In this document: one piece after another, positions 35,355 through 43,065 of the stretch
Layout of the letters: each line of letters starts with the position of its first letter
Position numbering within the stretch: the stretch's first letter is position 1
NCBI GenBank assembly: GCA_045804965.1
Contig: JBJMMD010000010.1
Span: 98,418-162,417 of the forward strand
Source: CAVTUU01 sp045804965
Lineage (GTDB): Bacteria > Chloroflexota > Chloroflexia > Thermomicrobiales > UBA6265
Length of the DNA: 64,000 bases
Direction: 5' to 3'
Notes under the pieces: model-generated
What the model saw: only the letters and a program-made list of their open reading frames with translations
Database searches by the model: none
Told to the model about the DNA's origin: nothing
Program-made: the position numbers and the translations under genes

Positions 35355-35819
35355 ATGAGCAGCGAATCACCGCGCCCATCGCTCAACCTGCGGTTGACCT
35401 TGCCCTTGCCGCCGGGCGTGAACAATCAGTACGTGACCGTTGGCAGGCGGCGGGTGTTGAGCAAGCCGGCGCAGGCGTTCAACAAGGATGTCGCGAAGAT
35501 CGTCGAGCGGGCGCGCACGGACGGCGTGATCGTGCCGGCAATGGAAGCGGCGCTCAAAGATGCGCTGATTGGCGTCTATCTCACCTTTTACTTCGAGACG
35601 CCGAACCGGCGCGATCTCGACGGCGGGTTGAAGATCGCGCTCGATGCGCTCTGCCGAGCGCTAGGAATCGACGACCGGGCGGTGGTCGATCTGCACCTGA
35701 CAAAGCGGATCGACCCGCTCCATCCCCACCTCGACATTGAGTTGGAAACCATTTCCGATTGGAGCTTCGACCGCTCGTATGTCTATTTGGGAAGCAATCC
35801 AAACGACGAAATGGACTGA
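35355..35819 (+). CDS. RusA-family Holliday junction endonuclease
   Basis: A 154-residue RusA-like resolvase. The catalytic aspartates are in NRRDLDGGLKIALDAL and GIDDRAVVDL, and LPLPPGVNNQYV is the usual N-terminal strand. RusA dimers cut four-way junctions. RusA is often phage-borne, but no other phage gene is nearby and it sits just ahead of guaA, so it is likely a resident chromosomal copy. ATG 35355 is preferred to the GTG at 35349. The ribosome site is weak. Confidence 0.85.
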   Translation: MSSESPRPSLNLRLTLPLPPGVNNQYVTVGRRRVLSKPAQAFNKDVAKIVERARTDGVIVPAMEAALKDALIGVYLTFYFETPNRRDLDGGLKIALDALCRALGIDDRAVVDLHLTKRIDPLHPHLDIELETISDWSFDRSYVYLGSNPNDEMD

Positions 35820-35903
35820 TTCGACGACACGGCCTTGTAGAATGGAGTTGACCTGTCGTGCTGGCGGCGGGCGCGATGCGACGACCAAGGAGACGAACCG
35901 CCC

Positions 35904-37574
35904 GTGGGCAACAATGGAACCCCGATTTCGGCCACCTTGCCAGGCGCGATCGATCCCACCGAGGGACACGTCCAGACGATCGAGCCGCCGATCGCCGAGT
36001 CCGCCCATTTGCTCGGTCAGGATGGCGCCGCCAAAGCGGTCGACGCCGTCGTCGTCCTCGATTTCGGGTCGCAGTACAGCCAGCTCATCACCCGGCGCGT
36101 GCGCGAATGCGGCGTCTACTGCGAACTCGTGCCGCACGATGCTTCTTGGACTGATATATCACCGCTCCATCCGAAAGGCATCATTCTTTCTGGCGGTCCC
36201 GCCAGCGTCTACGAGCCGGGCGCGCCCCAGCTCCCAGACTGGGTGCTCGCTAAGGACATCCCCGTGCTCGGCATCTGCTATGGCATGCAGCTCCTCGCAC
36301 GCGCACTCGGGGGCGAAGTCGAGGGATCCGATCATCGGGAGTACGGTCCGGCGTCGATTTCGGTCCAGGAAGGCGATGCGTCACCGCTCTTTGCCGGTCT
36401 GCCGTCCAATTTCGACGTCTGGATGAGCCATGGCGACCACGTCGAAGCGGCCCCGCCCGATTTTAAGGTGCTCGCCTGTTCGACCAAGTCGCCGATTGCG
36501 GCGATGGTCAAGGATCACATCATCGGCATCCAGTTTCATCCCGAAGTCGCGCACACCCTGCGCGGTATCGACCTGATTCGGAATTTCCTCACGCGGGTCT
36601 GCGAGTGCGACACGACCTGGAGCGCGGAATCGTTCATCGATGCTTCGATTCGCGAGATTCGCGCGCAAGTTGGCGACGGGCGCGTGCTGCTCGGGCTCAG
36701 CGGCGGGGTCGACTCCTCGGTCGCGGCCGCCCTCATCCACCGGGCAATCGGCGATCAGCTCACGCCGGTCTTCGTCAACAATGGCCTGCTTCGACTCGGC
36801 GAGGCAGAACTGGTGCAAGTGGTTTTTGCCCGCCATTTCGGCATGCACTTGGTGTATGTCGATGCCAGCGAGCGCTTCCTGACGCGGCTCGCGGGTGTGA
36901 TCGATCCCGAGCAAAAGCGGAAAATCGTGGGCGAGGAATTCGTCCGCGTGTTCGAGGCAGAAGCGGAGAAAGCGGGACCGTTCGATTTCCTCGCCCAAGG
37001 CACGCTCTATCCCGACGTGATCGAAAGCACGACCAAGGACACGAAAGCCGCGGTCAAGATCAAGACGCATCACAACGTCGGCGGCCTGCCTGCGGACATG
37101 ACCTTCAAGCTCGTCGAGCCGCTCAAGTTCCTGTTTAAGGACGAGGTGCGCGCGGTCGGACGCGCGCTCGGACTCCCAGAAGAAATCGTCGAGCGCCAGC
37201 CCTTCCCGGGGCCCGGGCTAGCCGTCCGCCTCTTGGGCGAGATCACCGAGACCGATCTTGATTTGCTGCGCCGCGCCGATGCGATCGTGCGCGAGGAAAT
37301 CGAAACCGCAGGCCAAGCGAAGCACGTCTGGCAATACTTCGCCGTGCTGCTGCCGGTGAACTCGACCGGGGTCATGGGCGACTACCGCACCTACGCACGT
37401 GTCTGCGCGATCCGCGCGATCGCCAGCCAGGACGCGATGACCGCTGATTGGGCGCGGCTGCCGTACGACCTGCTGGCGCGGATCAGCAACCGGATCGTGA
37501 ACGAGGTCCGCGGCATCAACCGGGTTGTCTACGACATCTCCTCGAAACCGCCGGCAACGATCGAATGGGAATAG
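35904..37574 (+). CDS. guaA: GMP synthase (glutamine-hydrolysing)
   Basis: A 556-residue GMP synthetase, converting XMP to GMP. The class I glutamine amidotransferase domain has the nucleophile Cys125 (LGICYGMQLL) and HPEVAHT. The ATP pyrophosphatase loop is LGLSGGVDSS (about 263-272). The C-terminal dimerisation domain carries RQPFPGPGLAVRLLGE. It has about 48 extra residues before the usual start (DAVVVLDFGSQYSQ). The start is GTG, with AAGGAG 12 bases upstream. A repeat element begins 28 bases after the stop. Confidence 0.96.
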   Translation: MGNNGTPISATLPGAIDPTEGHVQTIEPPIAESAHLLGQDGAAKAVDAVVVLDFGSQYSQLITRRVRECGVYCELVPHDASWTDISPLHPKGIILSGGPASVYEPGAPQLPDWVLAKDIPVLGICYGMQLLARALGGEVEGSDHREYGPASISVQEGDASPLFAGLPSNFDVWMSHGDHVEAAPPDFKVLACSTKSPIAAMVKDHIIGIQFHPEVAHTLRGIDLIRNFLTRVCECDTTWSAESFIDASIREIRAQVGDGRVLLGLSGGVDSSVAAALIHRAIGDQLTPVFVNNGLLRLGEAELVQVVFARHFGMHLVYVDASERFLTRLAGVIDPEQKRKIVGEEFVRVFEAEAEKAGPFDFLAQGTLYPDVIESTTKDTKAAVKIKTHHNVGGLPADMTFKLVEPLKFLFKDEVRAVGRALGLPEEIVERQPFPGPGLAVRLLGEITETDLDLLRRADAIVREEIETAGQAKHVWQYFAVLLPVNSTGVMGDYRTYARVCAIRAIASQDAMTADWARLPYDLLARISNRIVNEVRGINRVVYDISSKPPATIEWE

Positions 37575-38384
37575 CGCCCGATCGGCATGCAGTGCGCTAC
37601 CCCGTCATGCTGGGTAGTCTGTCCAGGCGTGCTTGTCGTGTTGCCGCGCCCGGGGCCGAAAAGTCCGGGCTACGAGCAACGAAGCCCTTTCCGAGCTGAC
37701 GACCGGCACCACGGCCACCACCTCACCAAGGCGCGGACAGACTACTGAGCGAAGGCAAAGCGTCTGCCTCTGCTGAAGGCGGCGGCGAGGTAGGACGGAT
37801 TCCTCGGCAGGCTCGGAATGACGATAAGGCTTGCGAGGCAAGGCGTTCGTCGTGCTTGCTCTCGTACGCACAATCCCTCAAGCCGCCGCAAACCGATTGG
37901 CGAACCAAAGCCGTAGGAAGATCCGGTAAGGAATCGCGGCAAACACTGCCAGAGCGCCTCTGCACCGCAATCGGGGGCGCCCTGATCATTGGCTGGCTGC
38001 CATCCCGAACAGGAGAGCGGACCCGACGATTTCGCGGGCGAAACTACAAACGCGCCCGAGACGCGTTCTATAAGTGACCGGCTTATTGTTGGGATGAAGG
38101 CCCGGGCAAACCTGGACAGGAGGGCGCTATCACAGTCTGGATACGGTTGTGAACACGGTCGGTAGCGTCTCGGGTTTGACCCGCCAACGGTCAGCAAAGT
38201 GCTTGCCCAGCGCAGGATCGGCGGATATAGTCACCACCTTCGGCTCTCGCGACGCCGCTCGCCGGCGCCGATTTGACGGAATGTGCATCCCACACCGCAC
38301 GCATGCGGCATCCCGCAAACTCGTGAACGCGGTGCTCATCTTCGGCTAACACGATTCATCACCTAACCTTGGGGGACGGTCCGC
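37575..38384. other. Long intergenic region with repeat copy B
   Basis: About 810 bases. Bases 37602-37824 are the repeat element. The remainder (37825-38384) has only short frames, none with a convincing ribosome site or a recognised domain. A 69-codon minus frame at 38130-38339 is considered under rejected items. Confidence 0.4.
37602..37824. repeat. Intergenic inverted-repeat element, copy B (223 bp)
   Basis: Bounded by CCGTCATGCTGGG (37602-37614) and CTCGGAATGACGA (37812-37824). It shares with copy A the internal GTGTTGCCG, GGGCTACGAGC, GACGAAGCCCTT, GCTGACGACCGG and GCGGACAGACTACTGAGCGA blocks in the same order and near-identical total length. Confidence 0.75.
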
Positions 38385-38915
38385 GTGGGAACATCGCACT
38401 CATCGGCGCATCAGCGCCAGCCCGATTTGATCGCTTGCTGGCGCGGGCCCAGGACGAATCCGGGCACCGGTCAACTGGCCGACCCTTTTGCGGAAGACCC
38501 GATCCGCCGCTCATTTGGCCTCGTGACCTTCTGCACGCTGGTGCTTTTTGGACCGCTTGCGATTAATGCCAAGCTCGCGGCGACGGTGATGCTCTCAGTC
38601 GGCTGGTTGGCCGCGGCTGGGCTCGTCATCGGGTTCCCGGTCTTGCTCTGGAGTCTCGGCGAGTATTTCGTGATCGCCATCCGCCGACGGCTTCGCCCGA
38701 CCGTCGATCAGCTCGACATCTCGCCCCGCGTGGCGCACATTCTCTACCGCTTCAACTATGAGGAAATCGACTTCGTCGATCAGGCGTCAGACGCCGAGTT
38801 GATGCTGCTCGCAAACATGGACGCGAGAGCGGTCCGCGAAATCCGCCGCGCCATTTCGCTCTGGAAATACCGTCGCTGGCAAGAGCGCGGCTTCCCCGCC
38901 ACCGGAATCGATTAG
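38385..38915 (+). CDS. Membrane protein with possible C-terminal helix-hairpin-helix
   Basis: A 176-residue protein. A Gln/Arg/Pro-rich start of about 40 residues, then two membrane helices (about 46-64 and 69-93: FGLVTFCTLVLFGPLAI and VMLSVGWLAAAGLVIGFPVLLW). The cytoplasmic C-terminal domain runs from about 105. Its last part, DAELMLLANMDARAVREIRRAI, looks like a helix-hairpin-helix or alpha-CTD-like fold that could contact DNA or RNA. The GTG start at 38385 has GGGGGA 9 bases upstream. It is isolated. No family is recognised with certainty. Confidence 0.6.
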   Translation: MGTSHSSAHQRQPDLIACWRGPRTNPGTGQLADPFAEDPIRRSFGLVTFCTLVLFGPLAINAKLAATVMLSVGWLAAAGLVIGFPVLLWSLGEYFVIAIRRRLRPTVDQLDISPRVAHILYRFNYEEIDFVDQASDAELMLLANMDARAVREIRRAISLWKYRRWQERGFPATGID

Positions 38916-38918
38916 GGC

Positions 38919-39140
38919 TTAGCGGCTCGCGTCGCTTTCCGAACCAGACCGCTTGCTGTGTTCGTGATCCTTCCCCTGCGCTCCGCGCCGGGTTGGGCCG
39001 CTGTGCATCGGCTCCTCCCGCCGCTGATCGCCCTTCTCCGCCTGTTTGCCTTTGCCTTTCTGGTCGGTCTTTCCGGTGTCTCCACCCCGCTCACCCTTCG
39101 GGTCGTAGTCCAGATTCTCATCCATGCGCTCACCTGCCAT
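38919..39140 (-). CDS. Small, very hydrophilic protein (Lys/Gly/Asp/Arg-rich)
   Basis: A 73-residue protein starting MAGERMDENLDYDPKGERGG. It is nearly devoid of hydrophobic residues, with KGKGKQAEKGDQRREEP and a Ser/Asp-rich tail, as in intrinsically disordered stress or nucleic-acid-associated proteins. ATG 39140 has AAGGAG exactly 6 bases upstream, which is strong support for translation. Longer frames to 39230 and 39502 have no such site. The stop is 3 bases from the convergent stop of the gene at 38385. Confidence 0.6.
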   Translation of the reverse strand: MAGERMDENLDYDPKGERGGDTGKTDQKGKGKQAEKGDQRREEPMHSGPTRRGAQGKDHEHSKRSGSESDASR

Positions 39141-39293
39141 ACCGAACTCCTTTCCCTTGGTCGATGCATGAAGGTGCAGCGCAAGCGGCATACCGGAGAT
39201 AAAGCGCACGCGCTCCGATGCACCGCGCACGCTTGAGCCATCCTCCGCAACCGGCTATGTGAGCGCCTGATTACTTCCTCGGTGGTCTTACCG

Positions 39294-39440
39294 ATGGTGG
39301 GGACAGCGATCATCCATAGATCAGGGGCCGTCGACCCGGAAACCGGAAACGACGCGCCGGCCACGGGTGAAGGCACGTATGTCGATGCCATGGTGGACAA
39401 CAGCGGCGCGCTGCTCGATCCCACCGTCGACGACCAATAG
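39294..39440 (+). CDS. Possible small acidic protein (48 codons)
   Basis: ATG 39294 to TAG 39440, with GGTGG 8 bases upstream. The product, MVGTAIIHRSGAVDPETGND and onward, is acidic and ends LLDPTVDDQ. Amino-acid composition looks protein-like, but the frame is short and no homolog is recognised. The 39141-39572 gap holds nothing else supportable. Confidence 0.3.
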   Translation: MVGTAIIHRSGAVDPETGNDAPATGEGTYVDAMVDNSGALLDPTVDDQ

Positions 39441-39572
39441 TCACTCCTAAGTCCATCAGCTTCGCACCAATGACGCTCGCGGCTGCAAGTCGCGGGCGTC
39501 AACCTTGCCGCGGACGACGAATCAAGCGCGACAGGGAGTCATCACGTCACAGGCGAGAGAATCGCGGCGCGA

Positions 39573-40196
39573 TCAGATAATCGCGTCTTCAAGGTAGTAG
39601 GTCATGCTTTGCATGGCGCTGATGGGGTCGATTTCGCGGACGATGATGTCGGGCGGGAGTCTGAGAATCAAGGGGGCGTAGCTGAGGATGGCGCGCACGC
39701 CGCCGGCGACAAGACGTTCGGCGACCTCCTGGGCGGCGTCCACCGGCACGGCCAGAATTCCCATGCGGATGCCAAGGCGGGCAACTTCGGCGGTGATCTT
39801 CTCCTCTGAGAGAACGACCAAGCTGTCGACCCGCTGGCCGATGTGCTCGGCATTCCGGTCGAAGATCGCGGCGATGCGGAACGACGAGGGCAGGAACCCG
39901 CCGTAGTGGAGAATCGCATGACCGAGGTTGCCAAAGCCGACGAGCGCGACATCCCACTGCCGGTCGAGTTTGAGAATGCCGCTGATCGCCGCGGCGAGAT
40001 GGTCGACGTCGTAACCTTTCCCCTGCTTGCCAAACTTGCCGAAATACGAGAGATCGCGCCGGATTTGGGCCGCGGTGACGCCAATCACGTCGGCGAGCTC
40101 GTCGGAGGAGACCGATCCCATCCCCTGCTCGCTCAGGGCGCGGAGGGTGCGGACGTAGATCGGAAGACGGCGGATGACGATATCGGGAATCTGCAT
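39573..40196 (-). CDS. rex: Redox-sensing transcriptional repressor Rex
   Basis: A 207-residue Rex. The N-terminal winged helix (MQIPDIVIRRLPIYVRTLRA, then VTAAQIRRDLSYFGKFGKQG) binds operators. The Rossmann domain with VALVGFGNLGHAI senses the NADH/NAD+ ratio. GVRAILSYAPL and IDPISAMQSMTYYL are typical C-terminal segments. It represses respiratory and fermentative genes when NADH is low. Start 40196 fits the usual family length. A start at 40313, with AGGTGG 10 bases upstream, would add a 39-residue disordered arm. No target operon is adjacent, though PDH is in the window. Confidence 0.93.
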   Translation of the reverse strand: MQIPDIVIRRLPIYVRTLRALSEQGMGSVSSDELADVIGVTAAQIRRDLSYFGKFGKQGKGYDVDHLAAAISGILKLDRQWDVALVGFGNLGHAILHYGGFLPSSFRIAAIFDRNAEHIGQRVDSLVVLSEEKITAEVARLGIRMGILAVPVDAAQEVAERLVAGGVRAILSYAPLILRLPPDIIVREIDPISAMQSMTYYLEDAII

Positions 40197-40689
40197 TTCG
40201 GCTGCGCCGGAACGCTGGCTCGCGCGGAATGGGCGGCCGCCACCGGATCCTGGCTGGCGCCCCTCGCCGGGAGCGGTCCCTCGCTGATCGCGCTCGCTGC
40301 GCGCCGTCCTCATCGTGTCGCATCCACCTGGTCGGACGAGGATGTCCGCCGCCTCACCGTTCGTCAACGGGCACGAAGCTTCGCAGCTTTTCCAGCCGCC
40401 ACGGAGCAACTCATCCCGACATCGTGCGTTTGTTCACAAGTATCAGCAAACGCCGCCCACCCGTCAAAGATTTGGGCTCGGTGGCTGTCTGCGCCGGGGC
40501 TCACGCCGACGGGAATCCCGGTCGCCAGCCCGGCGGCGACCGCGACGATGTAACGACGCTCATTGCGATCTGGTGTGCAGAGCCGCCGCTTCTCATCGAA
40601 GCGGCGGCTCTGTTTGCGAGGATCTTTTCATTGACCGTTGTTCGCGACGGCGAGGCTCCCCGGACCGGAAGTCCGGCGAAACGGGCGGT
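40197..40689. other. Intergenic region upstream of rex
   Basis: It contains TTGTTCACAAG at 40430-40440, which resembles a Rex half-site (TTGTGA/TCACAA), and the hairpin listed next. The rest shows frames without ribosome sites. Confidence 0.35.
40578..40617 (+). terminator. Perfect 15-bp hairpin terminator
   Basis: CAGAGCCGCCGCTTC / GAAGCGGCGGCTCTG with a TCATC loop (40578-40612), then TTTGC. It lies between rex and the NTF2-like gene (both minus strand), but its T-run is on the plus strand. No plus-strand gene is apparent upstream, so what it ends is unknown. Confidence 0.65.
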
Positions 40690-41118
40690 CTAGACTCCTT
40701 CTTCCCAGAAGATGCGGTGGAACTCGGCGCTGTCGTAATAGCCGACGATGCTGACGATCTCGTCGCCAGCGACGCGGAAGACGCAGAGCTGCTCCGATAT
40801 GAGGTCGCGGCCGAGCTTGCGGGAGGGTTCGCGGACGATGAATTGCACCGCCGCCCGGTCACCGGAAGCAATCACGTCGCTCACTTTCCAACGCGCGTGC
40901 GGATACGACGAAACGACGGCGCCGAAGTAATTGACGATCTCGTCGGCGGGCCGAATTGGCGGTTGATGCGGGAGCGCGCGAAAGGTCGCGTGCGGCGCTA
41001 GGGTCGCCTCTAAGCGGTCGGGATCGCGGTTATCGATCGCGTCAAAGAACTCCCGCGCGAGGCGCTCGGCATTCGACGACTCAGACACGATCGCGCCTAT
41101 TCCCAGTGCGTCTGCCAC
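40690..41118 (-). CDS. SnoaL/NTF2-like protein (ketosteroid isomerase fold)
   Basis: A 142-residue NTF2-superfamily protein. The opening helix is NAERLAREFFDAIDNRDPDRLEATLAPHATF, followed by ADEIVNYFGAVVSSYPHARWKVSDVIASGDRAAVQFIV, and the C-terminal strands are CVFRVAGDEIVSIVGYYDSAEF. The fold serves as a small-molecule binding cone, often in polyketide-type cyclases or as a generic binding protein. The start is GTG at 41118, or GTG at 41088. It lies 12 bases past the DinB-like gene's stop and probably belongs to that transcript. Confidence 0.72.
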   Translation of the reverse strand: MADALGIGAIVSESSNAERLAREFFDAIDNRDPDRLEATLAPHATFRALPHQPPIRPADEIVNYFGAVVSSYPHARWKVSDVIASGDRAAVQFIVREPSRKLGRDLISEQLCVFRVAGDEIVSIVGYYDSAEFHRIFWEEGV

Positions 41119-41130
41119 TTCCCATGCCGC

Positions 41131-41763
41131 TTACTTTTTGACTGTCACGGGCACGAGCCGCAACAGCTCGTCGAGATGCGCCTTGGCGGCCTGGCTGACC
41201 CCTTCGCGGGCGCCGATCCGGTCGAGCGTGACATCGATCTCATACAGTACGTTGAGATCGTGGTGCGCAAGATGTTCCGCGAGGGACCTAATCTGCCAGT
41301 CATGCTCGCGGCGGCTGGTGCCGACCCTCGCCCATGCCGAATCCGAAAGGCTGCGCAGCGCTGAGCAGGTGCTCTGGCGGAGCCGGCGGAACTCTGCCAT
41401 GACTTCGAGCGCGTTCGCCTGCTCGTCACGCGCGGCCTGAGCCGGGGACGACGCGAACGGCGGCAGCTTGTCGAGGTCCGGATTGTTCCTGGTTGCGATC
41501 AAGTGAATCATCGGGAAGACACGGAGCTCTTCGTCGCGCAGTCTGAGCAGCAGTTCCTTGATCGACGGCTCGCCCCGGCGCACGCTCCGAACGAGCTTGG
41601 TTTGGTCGTGAATCGGCGTCAACCAGCGAGAGAGGTGATTGATCGTGAAGTGCAGGCGAAGAATCAACGAGTTGCTGTCCAAATCGCTGATTTTGACATC
41701 GGCCGCCGTGACGACTCGGCCTGCCGAAACCGCTGTCGCTCGTTCTGCGGTGTGCATCGTCAT
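41131..41763 (-). CDS. DinB-like four-helix protein 1
   Basis: A 210-residue protein with a DinB/YfiT-like metal-binding four-helix bundle. HLSRWLTPIHDQ, EELRVFPMIHLI and LAEHLAHHDLNVLYEIDVTLDR carry candidate histidine ligands. The family includes thiol-transferase-like and unknown enzymes. Two possible ATGs (41763 and 41757) lie together; AAGGA is 8 bases before the second. It follows the second DinB-like gene (41787-42260) by 23 bases on the same strand. Confidence 0.7.
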   Translation of the reverse strand: MTMHTAERATAVSAGRVVTAADVKISDLDSNSLILRLHFTINHLSRWLTPIHDQTKLVRSVRRGEPSIKELLLRLRDEELRVFPMIHLIATRNNPDLDKLPPFASSPAQAARDEQANALEVMAEFRRLRQSTCSALRSLSDSAWARVGTSRREHDWQIRSLAEHLAHHDLNVLYEIDVTLDRIGAREGVSQAAKAHLDELLRLVPVTVKK

Positions 41764-41786
41764 GCTTCCTTAAATCCGTTTCCAGA

Positions 41787-42260
41787 TCAGGCCAGCGCAT
41801 CCTGCGCTTGCCGAAGATGCTCACGATCGTGATCACACACGTGATCGGCGAGCCACTGCAAGGTAATGCTGCCGTAGGCGCCGTGCTCCCCCTGCCGTTG
41901 CCACATCTCAGGCGCCAGCTCGGCGAGAAAGTCGACGAGCTGGCCGCGCATATCGCGGAATTGCTCGAACGTCTCAATCGGATTTTGGCCGCGATAGTCG
42001 CGCTCGATTGCCCACAGCTCATCGTCATACGCGGGCAGGTGGGGCCGATCTTCGCTGACCAACCGGTGGGCGCGATCGAGATAGATTTCTTCCCAATCCC
42101 GGAGGTGGGGCAGAATTTCGACGACTCCCCAGCCACCGTCGCGAGCGGGCTGCAAGAAATCCTCGTCCTCGTGCCCGGCGAGAATCAGGCGGTAGAACTC
42201 ATCAGGAAAGTTGGCAAGCTCCGCCAAGATCGCCTCGGGCGTTCGTACCGGATTGGTCAC
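41787..42260 (-). CDS. DinB-like four-helix protein 2
   Basis: A 157-residue DinB-like protein: TPEAILAELANFPDEFYRLI, then WGVVEILPHLRDWEEIYLDRAHRLV and LQWLADHVCDHDREHLRQAQ, with His ligands in ILPHL, DHVCDH and EHLRQ. GTG 42260 has GGAG 6 bases upstream. The longer frame to 42773 overlaps the JAMM gene and is rejected. It sits between DinB-like 1 and the JAMM protease on the same strand. Confidence 0.75.
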   Translation of the reverse strand: MTNPVRTPEAILAELANFPDEFYRLILAGHEDEDFLQPARDGGWGVVEILPHLRDWEEIYLDRAHRLVSEDRPHLPAYDDELWAIERDYRGQNPIETFEQFRDMRGQLVDFLAELAPEMWQRQGEHGAYGSITLQWLADHVCDHDREHLRQAQDALA

Positions 42261-42397
42261 AGGCGCTCCACCATCATCCGCAGCCGTTGTCCGGCCGGGC
42301 AAGGCCGTGCTCTCCGTCCGGTCCCCATCCCGGTTTGGCGAGCGCAACGTGACGAAAGCATACAGGAAAACCGCATCCCGAGCCGCGAGGACGTGCC

Positions 42398-42919
42398 TCA
42401 TGGAGACGGCGAGGACAGGTCGACGATCTCGATTGGCGCTTCTCCCGCCAGCCGCACAATCGCGCCGTCCAAGCCCAAACGCCAGGCGCGGATCTCGGGC
42501 GTCGCCTGCGCGAACGAGACAATGACCATTAACGCACCGGGATAGTACGCCAGGCGCACGTCGGTTTCGGACGGCGCGGGTGGCGTGAGCGGATGGGAGT
42601 GCACAATAGCGCCCAATCTCCACCCGCGGGCGTCGATGTCCTTGAGCGCGGCGACCACTTCTCCCGGATCCATGGCGTAGGCGGTCGGCGACGATTTGCG
42701 ATTGCGACCGGGGTAGAAGTGTTCGACTCGTTCCGGACCATCGCCGCGAAATTGAGTTGCCAGCAGGCCGCATCCTTCATTCGGCAAACCTGCGCGAAGA
42801 TGATCCTCAATGGCGTGGTAGGTTGTGCGCTCCAGAACGAGACCAACTGGTGGCGACGCCTCGACCGCACGCGGACGGAACTCGGCCGCCGATTGTGTCC
42901 CGCGTTGGTGCTCGACCAT
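42398..42919 (-). CDS. JAB1/MPN (JAMM) metalloprotease
   Basis: A 173-residue JAMM protease. The zinc site is complete: Glu48 (NEGCGLL), His107-x-His109 (IVHSHPLTPP), Ser117 and Asp120, matching HxHx7SxxD. Bacterial JAMM enzymes cleave sulfur-carrier or ubiquitin-like protein tails, or remove cysteine in thiol pathways. No ThiS/MoaD-like gene is adjacent in the window. It heads a minus-strand set with the DinB-like and NTF2-like genes, and is divergent from the M1 peptidase. Confidence 0.87.
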   Translation of the reverse strand: MVEHQRGTQSAAEFRPRAVEASPPVGLVLERTTYHAIEDHLRAGLPNEGCGLLATQFRGDGPERVEHFYPGRNRKSSPTAYAMDPGEVVAALKDIDARGWRLGAIVHSHPLTPPAPSETDVRLAYYPGALMVIVSFAQATPEIRAWRLGLDGAIVRLAGEAPIEIVDLSSPSP

Positions 42920-43065
42920 CGTTCGATCATACCCGTACACTACAATCCCAAATACCACGTCCCTTCAGGGCCTGCTTGGGCAGGGACGCATTGTAGGGGA
43001 TGGGCCCCGTCGCGCGGCCATCGGTTGCGCGCCTGGGTACGCCCGACTTCGCGGAGGAAACCCTC

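Noticed and set aside
38130..38339. A 69-codon minus-strand frame with a CVRC motif
   Set aside because: No ribosome site, no recognised domain, next to a repeat-containing intergenic region. It could be a relic but cannot be supported.
38912..39502. A long minus-strand frame overlapping the small hydrophilic gene
   Set aside because: It uses a different frame from the gene with the strong AAGGAG site, and its Ser/Arg-rich composition looks like a GC shadow.
40360..40570. Minus-strand frame reading VAVAAGLATGIPVGVSP
   Set aside because: No start codon or ribosome site, and it runs into the rex leader. Similarity to a real protein could not be established.
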